Assembly (NCBI GenBank): GCA_018873225.1
Contig: JAEILZ010000003.1
Coordinates: 1,860,001-1,924,000, forward strand
Direction of reading: 5' to 3'
From: [Phialemoniopsis] sp. UDSM-2020
Taxonomy: Eukaryota > Ascomycota > Sordariomycetes > Thyridiales > Thyridiaceae
Length of the DNA: 64,000 bases
In this document: positions 45,023 to 57,214 of the stretch, one piece after another
How the letters are laid out: each line of letters begins with the position of its first letter
Position numbering within the stretch: position 1 is the stretch's first letter
Position numbers and translations under genes: made by a program
The notes under the pieces: model-generated
What the model saw: the letters and a program-made list of their open reading frames with translations, nothing else
Databases searched by the model: none
Told to the model about the DNA's origin: nothing

Positions 45023-46881
45023 CTTCGGTACGGTAGGCTGTGCGGGGATGTTGGTGGTGGATGATTAAGGTGTGGCTTGCAGATTTGGGGGGTTCAGGCC
45101 GTGGGGATTGGAGACTGAGGCGAAAGTTAAGCTCGAACAGAGGAAGGATGCTCGTTAACTATTTATCATTCGAGTGCCGCAGCTGAAAGATCGTAGGCAG
45201 GGATGTGATGCAATGAGAAAAAGGATACGAAGCTCTCTCGTAGAATTTCGTCCCAAATGCGAGCAGTACTGCAGGTCAGGACAGTGTATTGTGTCGATCA
45301 CCAAGGATCGCTGTGTGCCGGATGCCGACGCGGGCGAGTAGCCTGGCTGCCTGGGAGAGAGCGCACCAAGCAGGTTGATCAATGGATGACGATGTTTCCT
45401 CCCTCCAATGCAAGTTCAGGGTCCAAGTCCAGGCGCCAATACGAGATTTTAGGGCGAGTGCAGATCTCTCAAGCTTATTCCCGCCCTGTGACCTGCGCAG
45501 CGGCGCGCGGTATTACTGCAAATGGGGTTCAGCCTGTCGCACGGGAACACTTTATTTGGGAGACAATTGATCCAGGGGGTGCATTTTCCCGTGTTTGCTT
45601 TCAGACCAGTCGCTGCGGGCCGCCGACCATGTTTCTTTTGCTGAGGTGGATGAAATGCTAGCCACGACGTCATCAAGGACCCTGATATTGAATTGACTTC
45701 ATCGACAATCGACACTTGGTCCTCTTTTCTTTTGGTAGGCCGTACGCTACGGTCGCGGCCGTCTCGCCAGTGTAGCTCATAATCTCCATCTTACACTGCA
45801 ATTGTTTACGCATCCCTCTGGAGTGTAAAAAAGGGTCTCTGACGAAAATCTGGACCTCGAAATACGGGTCAAGACATGCATTGTCCCAGTCTTTTTACTT
45901 TATTTCAGTGCTTACCCCAGTATGACGGCATGAATACTGTCTGTCGCTGAAACAGCAACGAGCCGGCAGTGCGACGTAGCACGATCTGGCCGTCTTTGTT
46001 TGACATCAGCTTTCCTCTTGACTCTGTCCATCACCCCGCTGACGTTTGCAGTGGAGATTCAGCAGCATCGCCGAACGATCCCATCGTCAATATCGCGCTG
46101 AAGACAACATGCGCAAATCAACGTGGGCAATCGTCGTGCTCCGCCTCGTCAAAGACCCGACCTGACCCAGGATGAAACGATATTTCCCCTTTCTATGAAA
46201 TGCCGCATGCTTTTCTCCCTGTCGATCCGTCAAATTCTCCGGGTCTCCATTCTTTGGCGACATGGATTCAGTGCTTGCCAAGACCGACCGCGCAAGCAAG
46301 GAGGTTGCGATCGGCCGCGTCTGCGAATGTGTGCGCTCCACTGGGGAAGCATGCATGCCTCCACGGCAGCAAAGACGCCGAAGAGTGGTCAATTGAGGTG
46401 CGTGTGTGCGATCTGATGGGTACAAACACATTACATAAAGCTTGAGGCCCTGCCTGTTCGCGATCTGCCCGTGGTCTGGTCTATGATGGTGTTTTTCATT
46501 TTATCATCTTTCGCATGTACACAAGGACGAGTGTGTTTAAAAAAAAAATGAACGTCTGCATCTCACAAATTCTAAACAATAACAACGTTGACGAGTGAAG
46601 GTCAGTGAGGTCCTGGACTCAATCTCACTCGGACGGGTAGCACTGTATTCCACAAGCTTTATATAATCAATCATATATTCAATAAGACAAGTACATAGCA
46701 GCCCATTATCGTGACCATGCCAACGTGAGTAGAGAATAGTCGCCGAGAAAGCTGAATTCAAACATCTCCTCGCTGCGCCGACCCGTGAACTGCAAATCTT
46801 TCACTAGCTCCAAGCATTTCCGAAGCCCATATCCCAAGGCAGCGACGGCCGCTGAGTCTCCCCAAGGCAAGTATCAGCCCG
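45023..46881. other. Gene-free stretch
   Basis: 1.9 kb with no supported gene. It must contain the promoter of the secreted protein to its left. Short ORFs on both strands lack any family feature. Confidence 0.55.
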
Positions 46882-47273
46882 TCACATGGCGCACATGTCG
46901 CTGACGGTACCGGTCTCGTTGCCGCTGATGCTGATGCAGCCAGCAATGCAGAAGGAGTTACCCGCAATGGCGCCCTGGCTGTCCGTGCAGCGGAAGAGGG
47001 TCTTGAGCAGCTGGGCGTCGTTGAGCGGAGGGATCGACGCCGTGCCGTTGACGGCGCTGGTCAGCTCCTCGATGGTGTAGCCTGAGTTAATATATATCGT
47101 CAGCTATGTGATCTGTACAAGAAAGGTTCACGGGGCTTACCGTAGTGCTGCATCATGCTGAAGCCGCACCGGTACTCCTGGTAGATGCAGGGGTCCACAA
47201 AGGCGTTGGCGGTCGGGGTGAAGGCCAGGAGGGCGGTGGCAGCGAAGCTGGCGATAGCCTGAGTGAACATCAT
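46882..47273 (-). CDS. Small secreted cysteine-rich protein (effector-like)
   Basis: Two exons (47273-47141, 47081-46882) give 110 residues. A signal peptide of about 24 residues ends at TANA. The mature part of about 86 residues has six cysteines: DPCIY, YRCGF, FRCTD, SFCIAGC and DMCAM, compatible with three disulfides, plus two N-glycosylation sequons (NGT, NET). I know no family name. Size, secretion and six cysteines fit the effector-candidate or secreted-antimicrobial class. The intron (57 nt, GTAAGC donor, CAG acceptor) and the frame-consistent join support a real gene. Either of two adjacent ATGs (47273 or 47270) may be used. Confidence 0.78.
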
Positions 47274-49725
47274 CTTGACTAGTAGTATGGGGTGGGACGA
47301 GCAGGTGAGCACGGAAGGGCACAAGAGGACAGCTGGGCTTTTTAAGGAACTGGTAGAAGGTGATATTTTGCTTGATGAAAGACTGGGGACAGCTCAACGG
47401 ACGAGTGGACGAACTTTATAACCCGGAAACACCCACGCAGCATACACGCATTCAACATGTGTGTTGTATTCTCCCACGTTGCCAACGTGAGAGATAGACG
47501 CTTACTGACATGAGGAGCGGAAGGCTGATGACGTCTAGACCATTCTTTTGCATGGCAAGAGAGAGTCAAAAACACCAAACATCACAGGGAGGAACACAGC
47601 CGTTCCCAATCGTGGATGAACATTGGTGAGGCAGACGTCGATCCTGTCTCAGGGTCGTCTGATTATGGAAGGAAGTGCTGCTGATGAAGACCATTCAAGA
47701 CAGAGGACGAGGTCGGCAGACATCCATCACAAATGCCAACTACCGCTTTGAGAAACCTGAACGTATAGAAGTATGTCGATCAGACAGATTGTCGAAGTGT
47801 CAGACCATATAGGAAATGCTCGACACAAGCACGAGGCATCAGATCCCGGGGTGACATCGCTTAGCATTTAAAGTTTCGCGATCTCGAGGGGGACCATATT
47901 ACCATAGGGACCACCATCTCTTGATGTTATTCGCCCAATGCATCAATAGAGAAGTCGGATCAGCACGATTAGAGGTTGTGAAGCTTATCAGTGTTGCAGT
48001 AGATATAAGCAATGCACTGTAATTCAAAACCCTGGATATCAAGAAATTCACTAAGCAGTATAGAAGCAGACCCCCAAGGTCAGTGACTGATGAAGGACCT
48101 TACTGTTTCCATCAACATGACAATGCAGATCATGCCTTATAGCATCTTGCGGAATGCACAAGAGTTCCTGACAGTGGTGAGAGGACAGATGTGGGGATAT
48201 CAATGCTCCAACAAGCGACGAATGTCTTCGGTATACTCGGTAAAATCCGCCATGATCATAAACAAGATCAAAAAAGAGGTTGAAATATATCTCTTGACAT
48301 GGTTTGTTGGACGACAGTTTGTCCTTAGTTTCGGTTTCCATCAGATGTTGTCGTATCTTATTCAGATTCGATAACTTGCAGTTCAAGTCATTGGAGGATG
48401 TCACACATGGAGTTCCCATCCCAGAGCTGCAAACACAACCACATGCGATACAGCTACCGCCAAGAGCACCCTTTGACGAACTCTAGCATGTGTTTTGTAC
48501 CAATAATCCCAACAAGCCATGCCAATCTTGATTCAGAATTGGTTGAGATCGGCAGCTCTTCGCGAGCTTGTGAACTTGGTTTGACTCAGAGGCACCGACT
48601 CGACGTACTCATTGGTCTCTTACGAGTGTCGTTGTCTTAAAGTCCTCGCTTGCCTATACAAAAACAGCTAGCATGCTAGTATAGATACCAGCGTCGCCGT
48701 TGTAAATATGCCGCAAGAGGCGCCGTGGAATGCCCAGGATGCCGGTGGGTCCGGGTTGTTCCTCGCGGAGAGGGATCCGTACCCGCGACTATTAGGTAAA
48801 GCCTTCACGGGACTCATCCAAGAAGAGACATCAGGAACTTTTTTGAGGTTTAGCAGACGTTTCTCTTCGGGAGCTTGGCCCACTTTACCAGTCAAAGGAA
48901 TTTTGACAGGTGGATGCCACATTCTTGGTACGCCGCTCCACATTCCGACAACCCCTGACAGCGGAACGCGAACAGGACATCCCTTGTATGATCCCTTCCA
49001 GGTGCGGAAAGGCTGGATCATGTCTAAATCAAAACTGGCGATGCTTGAAGAGTATGTCTGGAACCTGCAGTGGGGCGCTGGCATTTGATAGCTCTCCGTT
49101 CATGACTTTGACAGCACTGAGCAACTAAAACAGACTAGAGCCTTTTCGACCATCCAAGAGTTCTGTCTTACCAGAAACGATGCACCAGTGCAGCTGATGT
49201 GCGTCAAGAATGATTGTCCTTATTCTGCCGTGGCAGACTTCAAGTACAGGCCATCTCCCTTCAGCCCAGGCTCTGCCGATGGGGCTTGTCAATTTTTCAA
49301 CCCTCGCTTGTTCTTGCTAGGTTCAGGAAAACATGATCTGACACCAGGACTGCCGATGCTGGTGGTCCCAGCTGCATGCACCAGGCAGTGAAGCATCAAG
49401 CTGACGTGTCTGGGTTGCGTCTAGTGTAGCACGCTGGTCCACCCCCGGATTCTAGGTGGCTGGGCATTGTTGACGTCCCAATGTTGGGGTCCAAACAAGG
49501 TAAGAAACTCAGAGTATAGTACTTGAACCCACCTCCGTTACATCCCACGCGTGGATTCTTCTCCTTCTTTCTCATTTGTGACGGGCGATCATGCCTTTGT
49601 TTTGCAGGTCATTCTGGTCAGTTTACTGAACCGTCGTTCATTCTCTATCATTTCACTTTCTCTGTCACTCGCTTCTTGTCTTACCGAATTGGTTTTCCGC
49701 GTACATTTTCTCGCCCCCGGTGGCC
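47274..49725. other. Gene-free stretch upstream of the collagen-like gene
   Basis: 2.5 kb. Frames open on both strands at 48668-49088 (about 130 codons) have no recognisable motif, and no other structure was seen. The last 150 bp (49560-49725) is CT-rich, as in a transcribed leader of the next gene. Confidence 0.5.
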
Positions 49726-51670
49726 ATGTGGTTACCCACGGAGCTCGCTGCCCTCTGTTGCCTTCTCCAAATTGCGCACGGCGGCAGCATCATAGATAGA
49801 AGCCAACCACCTGCTGTGGTCGTGCCCGAGGCCACCCTTGAGTCGGATGCTCAACGACAGTGAGTTGCTCTTTCATTGTTATCCTGTCCTGACCTCTACG
49901 GTGATAACCGGTCATCTCGTCGCCCACGATACTACCCTTGTTTGAGTAGTGACTCATTCTGTACTGCAGATTACCAGTTCAACAATTCTTATTACAAGTC
50001 GAGTCACCGAGGCGTCCAGGCCGGTGGCTGCGGAAGAGACAGACAACAGCAAGGGCATATGTCTGTCCGGATGGAGTCTGCCCGGTGTGCCAGGTAGCGA
50101 CAGTGTTCACCCTCGTCGGCGATCAGCTTTATGGGGACAAGAAGCTCATAGCGGCCACCACCGGCAAGGAGCAAGAGCCACTCCTCGCTTGCGCCGCCGA
50201 GGCCACCATCAACCATGGGTTCTCAATAGCCCAGGGCTTCCTCGAGTGGAAGAATACAGAAGTCACAAATCCTGACACAAGATTCTGCTTGTCGAAGTCA
50301 AATTCAATACTGGCCCTGTTCAATGCAACGGCCATGCCGCCTGATTGCACGTTGGTCAAGCTGAACTATGTTCCAAGTTGGTGATGCCCCTGATAATCAT
50401 ACGCTTGTACCTCTGCTGACATTCCAAAGTGGACCAGTGTTCTATGCCAGGCACATCACCGATAAATATAGTAATAGAAACAGGAAGCGGAGGTGGCAGT
50501 GTGCAAGCAGGTGGGCAGTCGGGTGGAAACGCACCTCCGACGGTGCAGTGGTCAAGTAGTGGTGCCAATCAAGCGACGTGGTCCGGCTCACCGAATACTG
50601 GAGCAGCACAGCCGGGGTCCGGATGCAAAAGTTGTGCTCAAGGAGCCTCTTGGGGTAGCTCTGGCGGCTCAACGAGCGGCGGTTCAAGTGGGTGGCAACC
50701 AGGCGCTTCCTCTGGCTCCGGATGGGGTGCACCAGGTGGCTCAGGATCGTTTCCAGGCACCCCAGGTACGCCTGGGAGTCCTGGCACGCCTGGCACTCCA
50801 GGAACTCCAGGAACTCCAGGAACGCAGGGCACGCCGGGTGCCACCGGCCAGCAAGGGGCTCAGGGACCGCCTGGCCCTGCCGGTGCACCAGGCGCAGCTG
50901 CATCGCCTGTGCCGGGGCCTCCGGGGCCAGCAGGTGCATCTGGCAAGGACGGAAAGGATGGCCAAGACGGCCAGGATGGGACTAATGGAGCTGCTGGGAA
51001 AGACGGCGCGACCGGCGCCAATGGGGCGAACGGGGTCAATGGAGCCAACGGCGTAAACGGCGTGAACGGAGTCAATGGAGTGAATGGAGTTAACGGCGTG
51101 AATGGGTCCAACGGTGCGGATGGTGCGCAAGGCCCAGCCGGTGCACAGGGACCTGCCGGGCCCGCAGGAGCAGCAGGTGCTGCCGGCGCAACGGGAGCCA
51201 CGGGAGCCACTGGAGCAACCGGGCCGGCTGGTCCACAAGGCTCGGCCGGCCCTCAAGGTCCAGTCGGACCACAGGGTGCGCCCGGAAACGGGTCCCAGGT
51301 CATCGTCAACGGCACCGCTGCTGGATTTACCACCGCTTACGGCTACCTAGGCTGCTACGTCGCAGCGTCTGGAGGAGAGTACGGTCTGAGCCCCCCGACA
51401 GCGCAGGAGGTCGTCACCGTCTCGGTCGACGAGTGTGCAAATTTCTGCTCGGCCTCACCAGGTGGGCGGGCGCGTTACTTCTCGCTTGGCACCGACGCGG
51501 ACGGCAATTCCATGTGCACCTGCGGCAACAACCTGACGGGCTACGACTACGCCCAGATCGGCAGGCCTTTCGACTGCAACCGCCCTTGCAACTTCACGGC
51601 TCATGCCGATGTGTATTGCGGAGGAGATTTTGGAACGGTGCCGCTCGTCAACATGTTTGGGGCTATATAG
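49726..51670 (+). CDS. Secreted collagen-repeat protein with C-terminal WSC domain
   Basis: Three exons (49726-49859, 49970-50376, 50430-51670) give about 593 residues. Exon 1 encodes a signal peptide (MWLPTELAALCCLLQIAHG). A globular region with six cysteines follows, then a Gly/Ser-rich stretch (about 190-285). Residues about 290-467 are a collagen-like domain of some 57 Gly-X-Y triplets, broken once by ASPVP. The triplets change from GTP to GPP/GPA, charged GKD/GQD, a GVN run and finally GAT/GPQ. The C-terminus (about 475-590) is WSC-like: YGYLGCYVA, DECANFCSA, CTCGNNLTGY, DCNRPCNFTA, YCGGDFG. The organisation recalls fungal collagen-like coat or adhesion proteins such as the Metarhizium MCL1 type. 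The first two exon joins are inferred from frame and splice sites; the exon 2 donor (GTTGGT) is weak. Confidence 0.8.
50756..51291 (+). repeat. Collagen-type Gly-X-Y repeat tract
   Basis: About 57 triplets in two blocks, with internal near-identical 9-bp repeats encoding GVN and GAT units, a likely site of length polymorphism. Confidence 0.85.
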
Positions 51671-51908
51671 CATTTGTCTGTTTTATATTGTGACATATGT
51701 GTATCATCAACAACAGCGGGATAGCGTTACTTAAATTTTCAACCTGGCTGTTAGCCATGGGACCCATAAAGATGTGTTGCTAAACAGATGATATAATACT
51801 CTAAAAATCAAACACCATGTTCTATCACCTGGTGAATTCTGGCACCTTTTGAAAGGGCATCTTACTTGCTGATTCAAACCCGCTACTGTCGATAGACTTA
51901 CTCCGGCC

Positions 51909-52651
51909 TTAGACTCTTGCTGCAACTATGCTCAAGTATATACCCCACAATAGTCCTATAAAGTTGAGGAAGACGATACGTCTCTCGACTGGAATCCAGA
52001 TGAAATTGACAACAGACGCGATTGGCCAGATCTTGTAGCCATCGATGATGATTGGCATTGACTCCTGCGGGTGCGGATTTCATCGACGAATTAGCCCACC
52101 GGACCTTCCTCGGCACTTGGGCAACCAACTCACCTTCTTCAGAGTCTCCACAAGCTGTCCACCAGACTGGCCCTTCATAATCCCCATCAGTATCAGGAAA
52201 ACGAATATGTTGACAAAGTGACCGATGGTCATGCAATCTGCAAGCCATTTAATCGCGGTATTCTTCCAATCCAGTCTGGGCTTTGCCTCGTCCCTGTCAC
52301 TCTCGAGCGGTGTCACAGTACCACTGGAGCCATTGCCGTGCAGACTCTTTGTGTGGGTAGGATAGCCAGGGAACTTCTTCTCGAGCCACTCTTGCCACAG
52401 ATAGTTCGGTGGAGCCGTCACTAAAGTGAACGTCATGAAGCGAAGTAGTTCTTCAAGGCTGAATCCCCGACTTTCCTACATCGTTTCACCCAGCAGACTG
52501 GTCAGTGCTCCTCACTCCACAGTGATATTGCCCGGTGACAAGATTGTAGACTTACGCTTTTCCTCGATGCTTCGATGAACTGTGCTAGCAGGTTTGAGAC
52601 TGACGCGAGTGCTGTGGCTTGCCATACCGCCGTCAACATGGGAGACAGCAT
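51909..52651 (-). CDS. Mpv17/PMP22 family membrane protein
   Basis: Three exons (52651-52556, 52475-52134, 52064-51909) give 197 residues. The order of parts fits the family: an N-terminal helix (MLTAVWQATALASVSNLLAQ), RGFSLEELLRFMTFTLVTAPPNYLWQEWLEKKFPG, a helix in CMTIGHFVNIFVFLILMGIM, and the C-terminal signature YKIWPIASVVNFIWIPVERRIVFLNFIGLLWGIYLS. Family members sit in peroxisomal or mitochondrial inner membranes and are linked to membrane permeability and reactive-oxygen handling. The usual W-P-x-x-x-x-x-N-F motif is intact. The gene is tail-to-tail with the collagen-like gene, 238 bp between stops. Confidence 0.87.
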
Positions 52652-53376
52652 CTTGCTGCTCTGTCTAGAAGTTTCAATGGTGACAGTTGGTAGCGAGTGA
52701 AGAGTCAGATACTAGGAAGTACACTTAAATAGGGACATCGGGATTGCCAATGGTATAGATTGTCACTGCGTTCTTGTAATGTTCCGTGTTGATAATTTGC
52801 GTTTTGGCCAACGACTTCTGTCGCGCTAGTGCGGAAAGCTCCGGTCGATGACGGTGGCATTTTGCAGAAGTACACACTTTCCCCGCGCAACTAACCTTAC
52901 AACCCCACGAGGCGGAGTAAAACCTGCCTCCCGCTGTTTATTTACTGAGACACAACCTCTTGTTCAGCAAAGATACCCGAGCGGGATGTATACTTTCAAT
53001 GTCGCGACCTCACATACTGGGTGTTGCACAGCCTCATAGACCTCTGGTGTCGCCTGTCTTTACACTTTTTGACTTCCAATCGTGTAGTGTTGTGACGCAA
53101 AGTTGATGAAAAAGATATGTACCTTTTCTTTTTTGGATTGCTGAATCTGAATATGGTGCATCCGGTATGGTGCTCCATGAATAGATCATTATTTGGTAGC
53201 CTCATCAGGACCAAGTCCGAGGAGGCTGAAAGGTGTAGCTAGGTGATTCGCATACGGCCATGTAGGCATCTGTTTCTATCCGAGCTAACAAAAAGATCCG
53301 GCCTTTTACAATATTGTACACGAAGTTTAGTTTTTACCATTGAATGCCAACTTCTTTCTCCTTCTCCTTCCTAGGC
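52652..53376. other. Spacer between Mpv17-like and Pth11-like genes
   Basis: 725 bp, promoter of the Mpv17-like gene and 3' region of the next. Nothing else recognised. Confidence 0.5.
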
Positions 53377-54702
53377 TCATCGCGGGCCGTGCGTCACGGT
53401 GGTCTGCACAGTCTTGATGATGGCCTCCTCGTCGCTGGCCTCGGAGTGACTCTTCCTCCGGTCGCCCGTGCGCTTGATGTCGCCCTTGGCCTCCGTCTTC
53501 CACCTGACCTCGGCGCCATAGGGGTTATTGCCCAGCTCGAGCTCGTCGATGGTGTCAAAGTGCCGGCGCTTGGGCTGGGAGCTGCCGAAAGTCCGGAGGG
53601 CGTACCGCATGCCGCCGCCCGACCCGCCGCTGGGGCCCTTGTCGCTGCTGTTGTTGCGGCCCGTCGCGTTGCGCGACTCGCCGAGGATCTTGGGCGCGAC
53701 GTGGTTGAGGAAGATGCGGAAGGTCGGCAGCGAGCCGCAGATGATGATCAGGTTGGCCTCGACGATGAGCCACAGCGTTCCTTGCGCCAGGACGAAGGTC
53801 GTGTCGGCGTTCTTGAGACTGGGGATCAGAATGACGAGGCGGGCGACGGCGGCGCCGAGCGTGATGAGACCCGTGCCGAACCACGCAGCGATGGCGAGCT
53901 TCTGCTTCCACGACATCTGCAGGCGCAGGATGATGGGCAAGGGGAGGAGCATGAGCATGATGTCGGTCACGCCGCCCATGATGGCCTGGAGCATGTAGAC
54001 GGGCGGGCGGTCGATGCAGTTGGTTCCGGTGTAGAGGCGGAGGTTCCACGCGGCCTCGATGGGCTTGCATGCAAATTCGACGGAGAACCAAACGGCGGAG
54101 AAGGCGGCGATGGTGATGAAGGCCGTGAAAATGATGGCATAGCGATACCATGTGATGGGCGACAGGCGGTAATAGAAGATGCACATCACGAGCTTGGCGA
54201 GGATTGTTCCAGGGATGACCGTCAAGGTTGTGGCGTGGATCATCTTCAAGAGTTGACATAAGTCAGTGATAAGCCAAGATTTTTCCACTGGGTTAATCGA
54301 AATCTTACCGTTGTCTCCCAGATGGCATCGTCAACAGACATCTCCCAGATATGTACACCGAGTACATTCTGGGTCAAGCAGTGAAGAATCAGAGATTGAG
54401 CAACCGTAGTCAAGACCCATGCTATGACAATCATGTCTTTGCGTGATGGTCAGTGATCCTTATCGCCAGGTCGATGTTGCTGATCACTACTTACAGTCAT
54501 CAATGCGCCATTTACGAAGAACGAACAGTGCCGAATAGACTCGCTGACTCAAGAAAAAGAAAGCAACAGCAAACTCGATGCCAAAAGCCCAGTAACTCGA
54601 GTTGATCGTCGCCGTGTCCCTGAATGGATGCGTAAAGTTGACTTGATATCCCTCAGGGGGTTCCATCAACACCTCGACACCATCAACAATAGGGAACGCC
54701 AT
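53377..54702 (-). CDS. Pth11-like integral membrane protein (fungal rhodopsin-like domain)
   Basis: Three exons (54702-54495, 54436-54309, 54243-53377) give 400 residues. About seven hydrophobic segments are visible: SSYWAFGIEFAVAFFF, MIVIAWVLTTVAQSLI, LTVIPGTILAKLVMCIFYYRL, YAIIFTAFITIAAFSAVWF, LQAIMGGVTDIMLMLLPLPI, FGTGLITLGAAVARLVILI and LWLIVEANLIIICGSLP. The family signatures FACKPIEAAWN, TGTNCIDRP and DIMLMLLPLPIILRLQMSWKQKLA are clear. These are GPCR-like fungal proteins; some act in surface sensing, as Pth11 in appressorium formation. The extracellular CFEM domain of true Pth11 is absent. The long cytosolic C-tail (about 110 residues) is Ser/Gly/Arg-rich with possible phosphorylation sites. 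Confidence 0.87.
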
Positions 54703-57214
54703 CTTGTGTGTGGTAGGGGAGGAGCCGTAGTAAGTCAAAAGCCAATAGGTGCAGGCAAAGCAAACGATGCACAATGGCTCAAGTCATAGAGCTACGCCAG
54801 CGAGCTCCTAACAGAACAATTTCGCTGGACGTACGACAGAAGGGCGAGGAAACGAACGGCAAACCAAAACAACTGTGAAGAACAAGGCCAGCCGTAGGAC
54901 GGGGCTCGAAAAGGAAGAGGCCGTGCTTCTATATCGTGTGGCTGCCGTTCGCCATCGAGTCGAATTGCGGGAGGTTTCCTTCTGCCGCGTCCTTGGCGAA
55001 GCAGGAGATCTTCAGGGGGGGTCACAGTCCAGGTTCATGGAACGGCGAAATGCGACCCTGCAGCCTCTGTCCGTTTCCACTGCCGGGCTGGGTGCCGGGT
55101 CCCGGGACTCTGGACAGGGTCGGACTTGCATGTAACTACAGTATGTACAATGTGCCGCCTGCCTGCATGCTGTAGAATTTGCAACGACCGCGAGACGGCG
55201 GAATAGCTGTTCAGTTCCATCCTGCTGTATTTCGCGGAAACAAGCCGGCACTAGCTCTCACTCTTCGCACGGCAATCTTGGACTGTTTCGAGACGTTTCC
55301 TGTCAACTTGCTTGCTTGAGCGTTGCTTAGTCCCCGACAGACCGCTCGGTGGTCGAAGGGTCTGGTGGGCACAGCGGTCGCCGATCAATTGACTAGTTGA
55401 CTCGTGTTGAGGAAGAAACACCAAGGTCGATGAAAAGTGGTTCTCTGTATGCTGTGCCGTTCTTGGGCATTATCTTCGCCCATGATGAGGCTTGGCATTG
55501 TGGACTACCTGAGAATTATTTGCGCAATAAGTGCACCGTGCTGCGCGGCGTAAGAAGAGGAAAGAGTTGATATGTCAGAAAAGGGCTGCAAGGATTATGT
55601 ATTGATCAACACTCGCTAACGGTTTTGAGGATGCAAGCCTATGCTTAGCCTTACTCTGCAACGGACGCAATCCCCGGAGCCCACAACCTTGAAAACAGGG
55701 GCTAGCACACCAATGAGAGCGTCAGGAGCAAGCACTCCGAAGGTCGACAAGGAAAAAGCAACCGTCTCAGCAGATCTCTTCTGAGAATGGTCAAATGCCG
55801 CGTGGGCGGCATGTTCCTCAAACAAGAAGCACCATCTCCGTAAGCCTCCTCGCCAAGGATATGAATCCAGGTCATCGGGTTGGAAATGCAAGGTGCATTG
55901 TGCATGCAGGAACGAATCAAGAAGCTATTTAATCTAAGTTAGAGTGATGGAAGTCAGCTTGAAGTTTGAATCTCTGAAAAGGCTGGTTCTCACAGAGCGG
56001 GAAAGCTCACGACTTTGTCCAAACAGATGTACAAACTCGGTAGATCAGGAGACTAACGTTCTCGCAGGATTCAAAATGGAGACAATGCGAAGGTGGACCG
56101 GGAAGATAACATTTGGCTCGCGGAAGCACGCCATTCTCCGATTAAGATTGTCTGCAAACCCGGTTCAGCGACGCGTACCCGAAGGTGGAGAGAGCGAATT
56201 AGCCAGGAGACATCTTAGGACTACCAGCATCCTGGCCAAATCGGATTGCAGGCTTATGAAAACTTGTATAGCAACTAGTTACATATAGTCAATTCTGAGC
56301 TTGAACAATGTTACAGTCGCTCACTTGCTTGCTTTTTCGGGCTGTTCATCTTGCAAGTTCGACGTGGCGATTCCAAGATGCGAGTGCGCAAAGGCATTGT
56401 GACGAGAACGACTGTTCATCATTTGTGACGACCAGGAAGTCCAGCACGGTTCAGGCCTCGTTCTGTGCCTGAACCTCGTTACGAGTCCGATGTTCTCCAC
56501 CTGGCTCCGCACGATGATTATGTACATGTGCTTTTCTGGGGAATTCGCTTCTTAGTCTGACTGGGGGTCTTCGTCGCTGATTCTTCACCTGGCTCAAAAG
56601 AAGCAAATACAGCAGATTAACCAAGGAAGATACCTGGTCTGACTACGGATTGTTCTCCTAAGCCCTAGTCGCCAAGGCGAGCTGCCGAAGATCTCTTGCC
56701 CATTTCTCTGATTTAGCTTCAGATACCCCTGCAAGGTCTTGAAGCGAGCTCGAAACCCCGGGCGGCCGCAATATGGCGATCCCCATCGTCGGACTCAGCC
56801 CATGCGTGAGTGGATGCCGATGGATCCTCTCAAGTAATGCCTCTTCTTCATCAAGGTTCAGGCTAACTTACCCGTGGCGAACAGCGGCGCGCGCCGTGCC
56901 TTGCAAAACGGTAAAGACGGCTTGTCTCAAAACCCCAGGCTTTCTCCTTTTCTTTGGCCCACCCGAGCTGCAACCTCTCAACGACACATCCCAGAGGAAT
57001 CGCAGAGGAGCCTGTAAAAAGTAAGCGATCAGCCCTTCTTGCGTGCCGCATGCATCTTCCTTTTTGCAGGTTTCACCATCTGCATGTTTGTGACCGTGCC
57101 TGTCCCATTGTAACGGCGGTCGTCCACTCTTTTTTCCTTTTTGATAGCCATCCTTGGCAGTGATATTCGTTTCTAACCACACCCCGTGGAATATAGTAAT
57201 ACGCAGTATTAATC
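54703..57214. other. Gene-free stretch between Pth11-like and BBE oxidase genes
   Basis: 2.5 kb containing both promoters (the genes are divergent). No supported ORF, RNA gene or repeat was found. Confidence 0.5.

Noticed and set aside
48668..49088. Open frames of about 130 codons on both strands
   Set aside because: No signal peptide, domain, splice context or codon bias favours either strand.
53344..54261. 305-codon open frame on the plus strand
   Set aside because: Antisense shadow of the Pth11-like gene.
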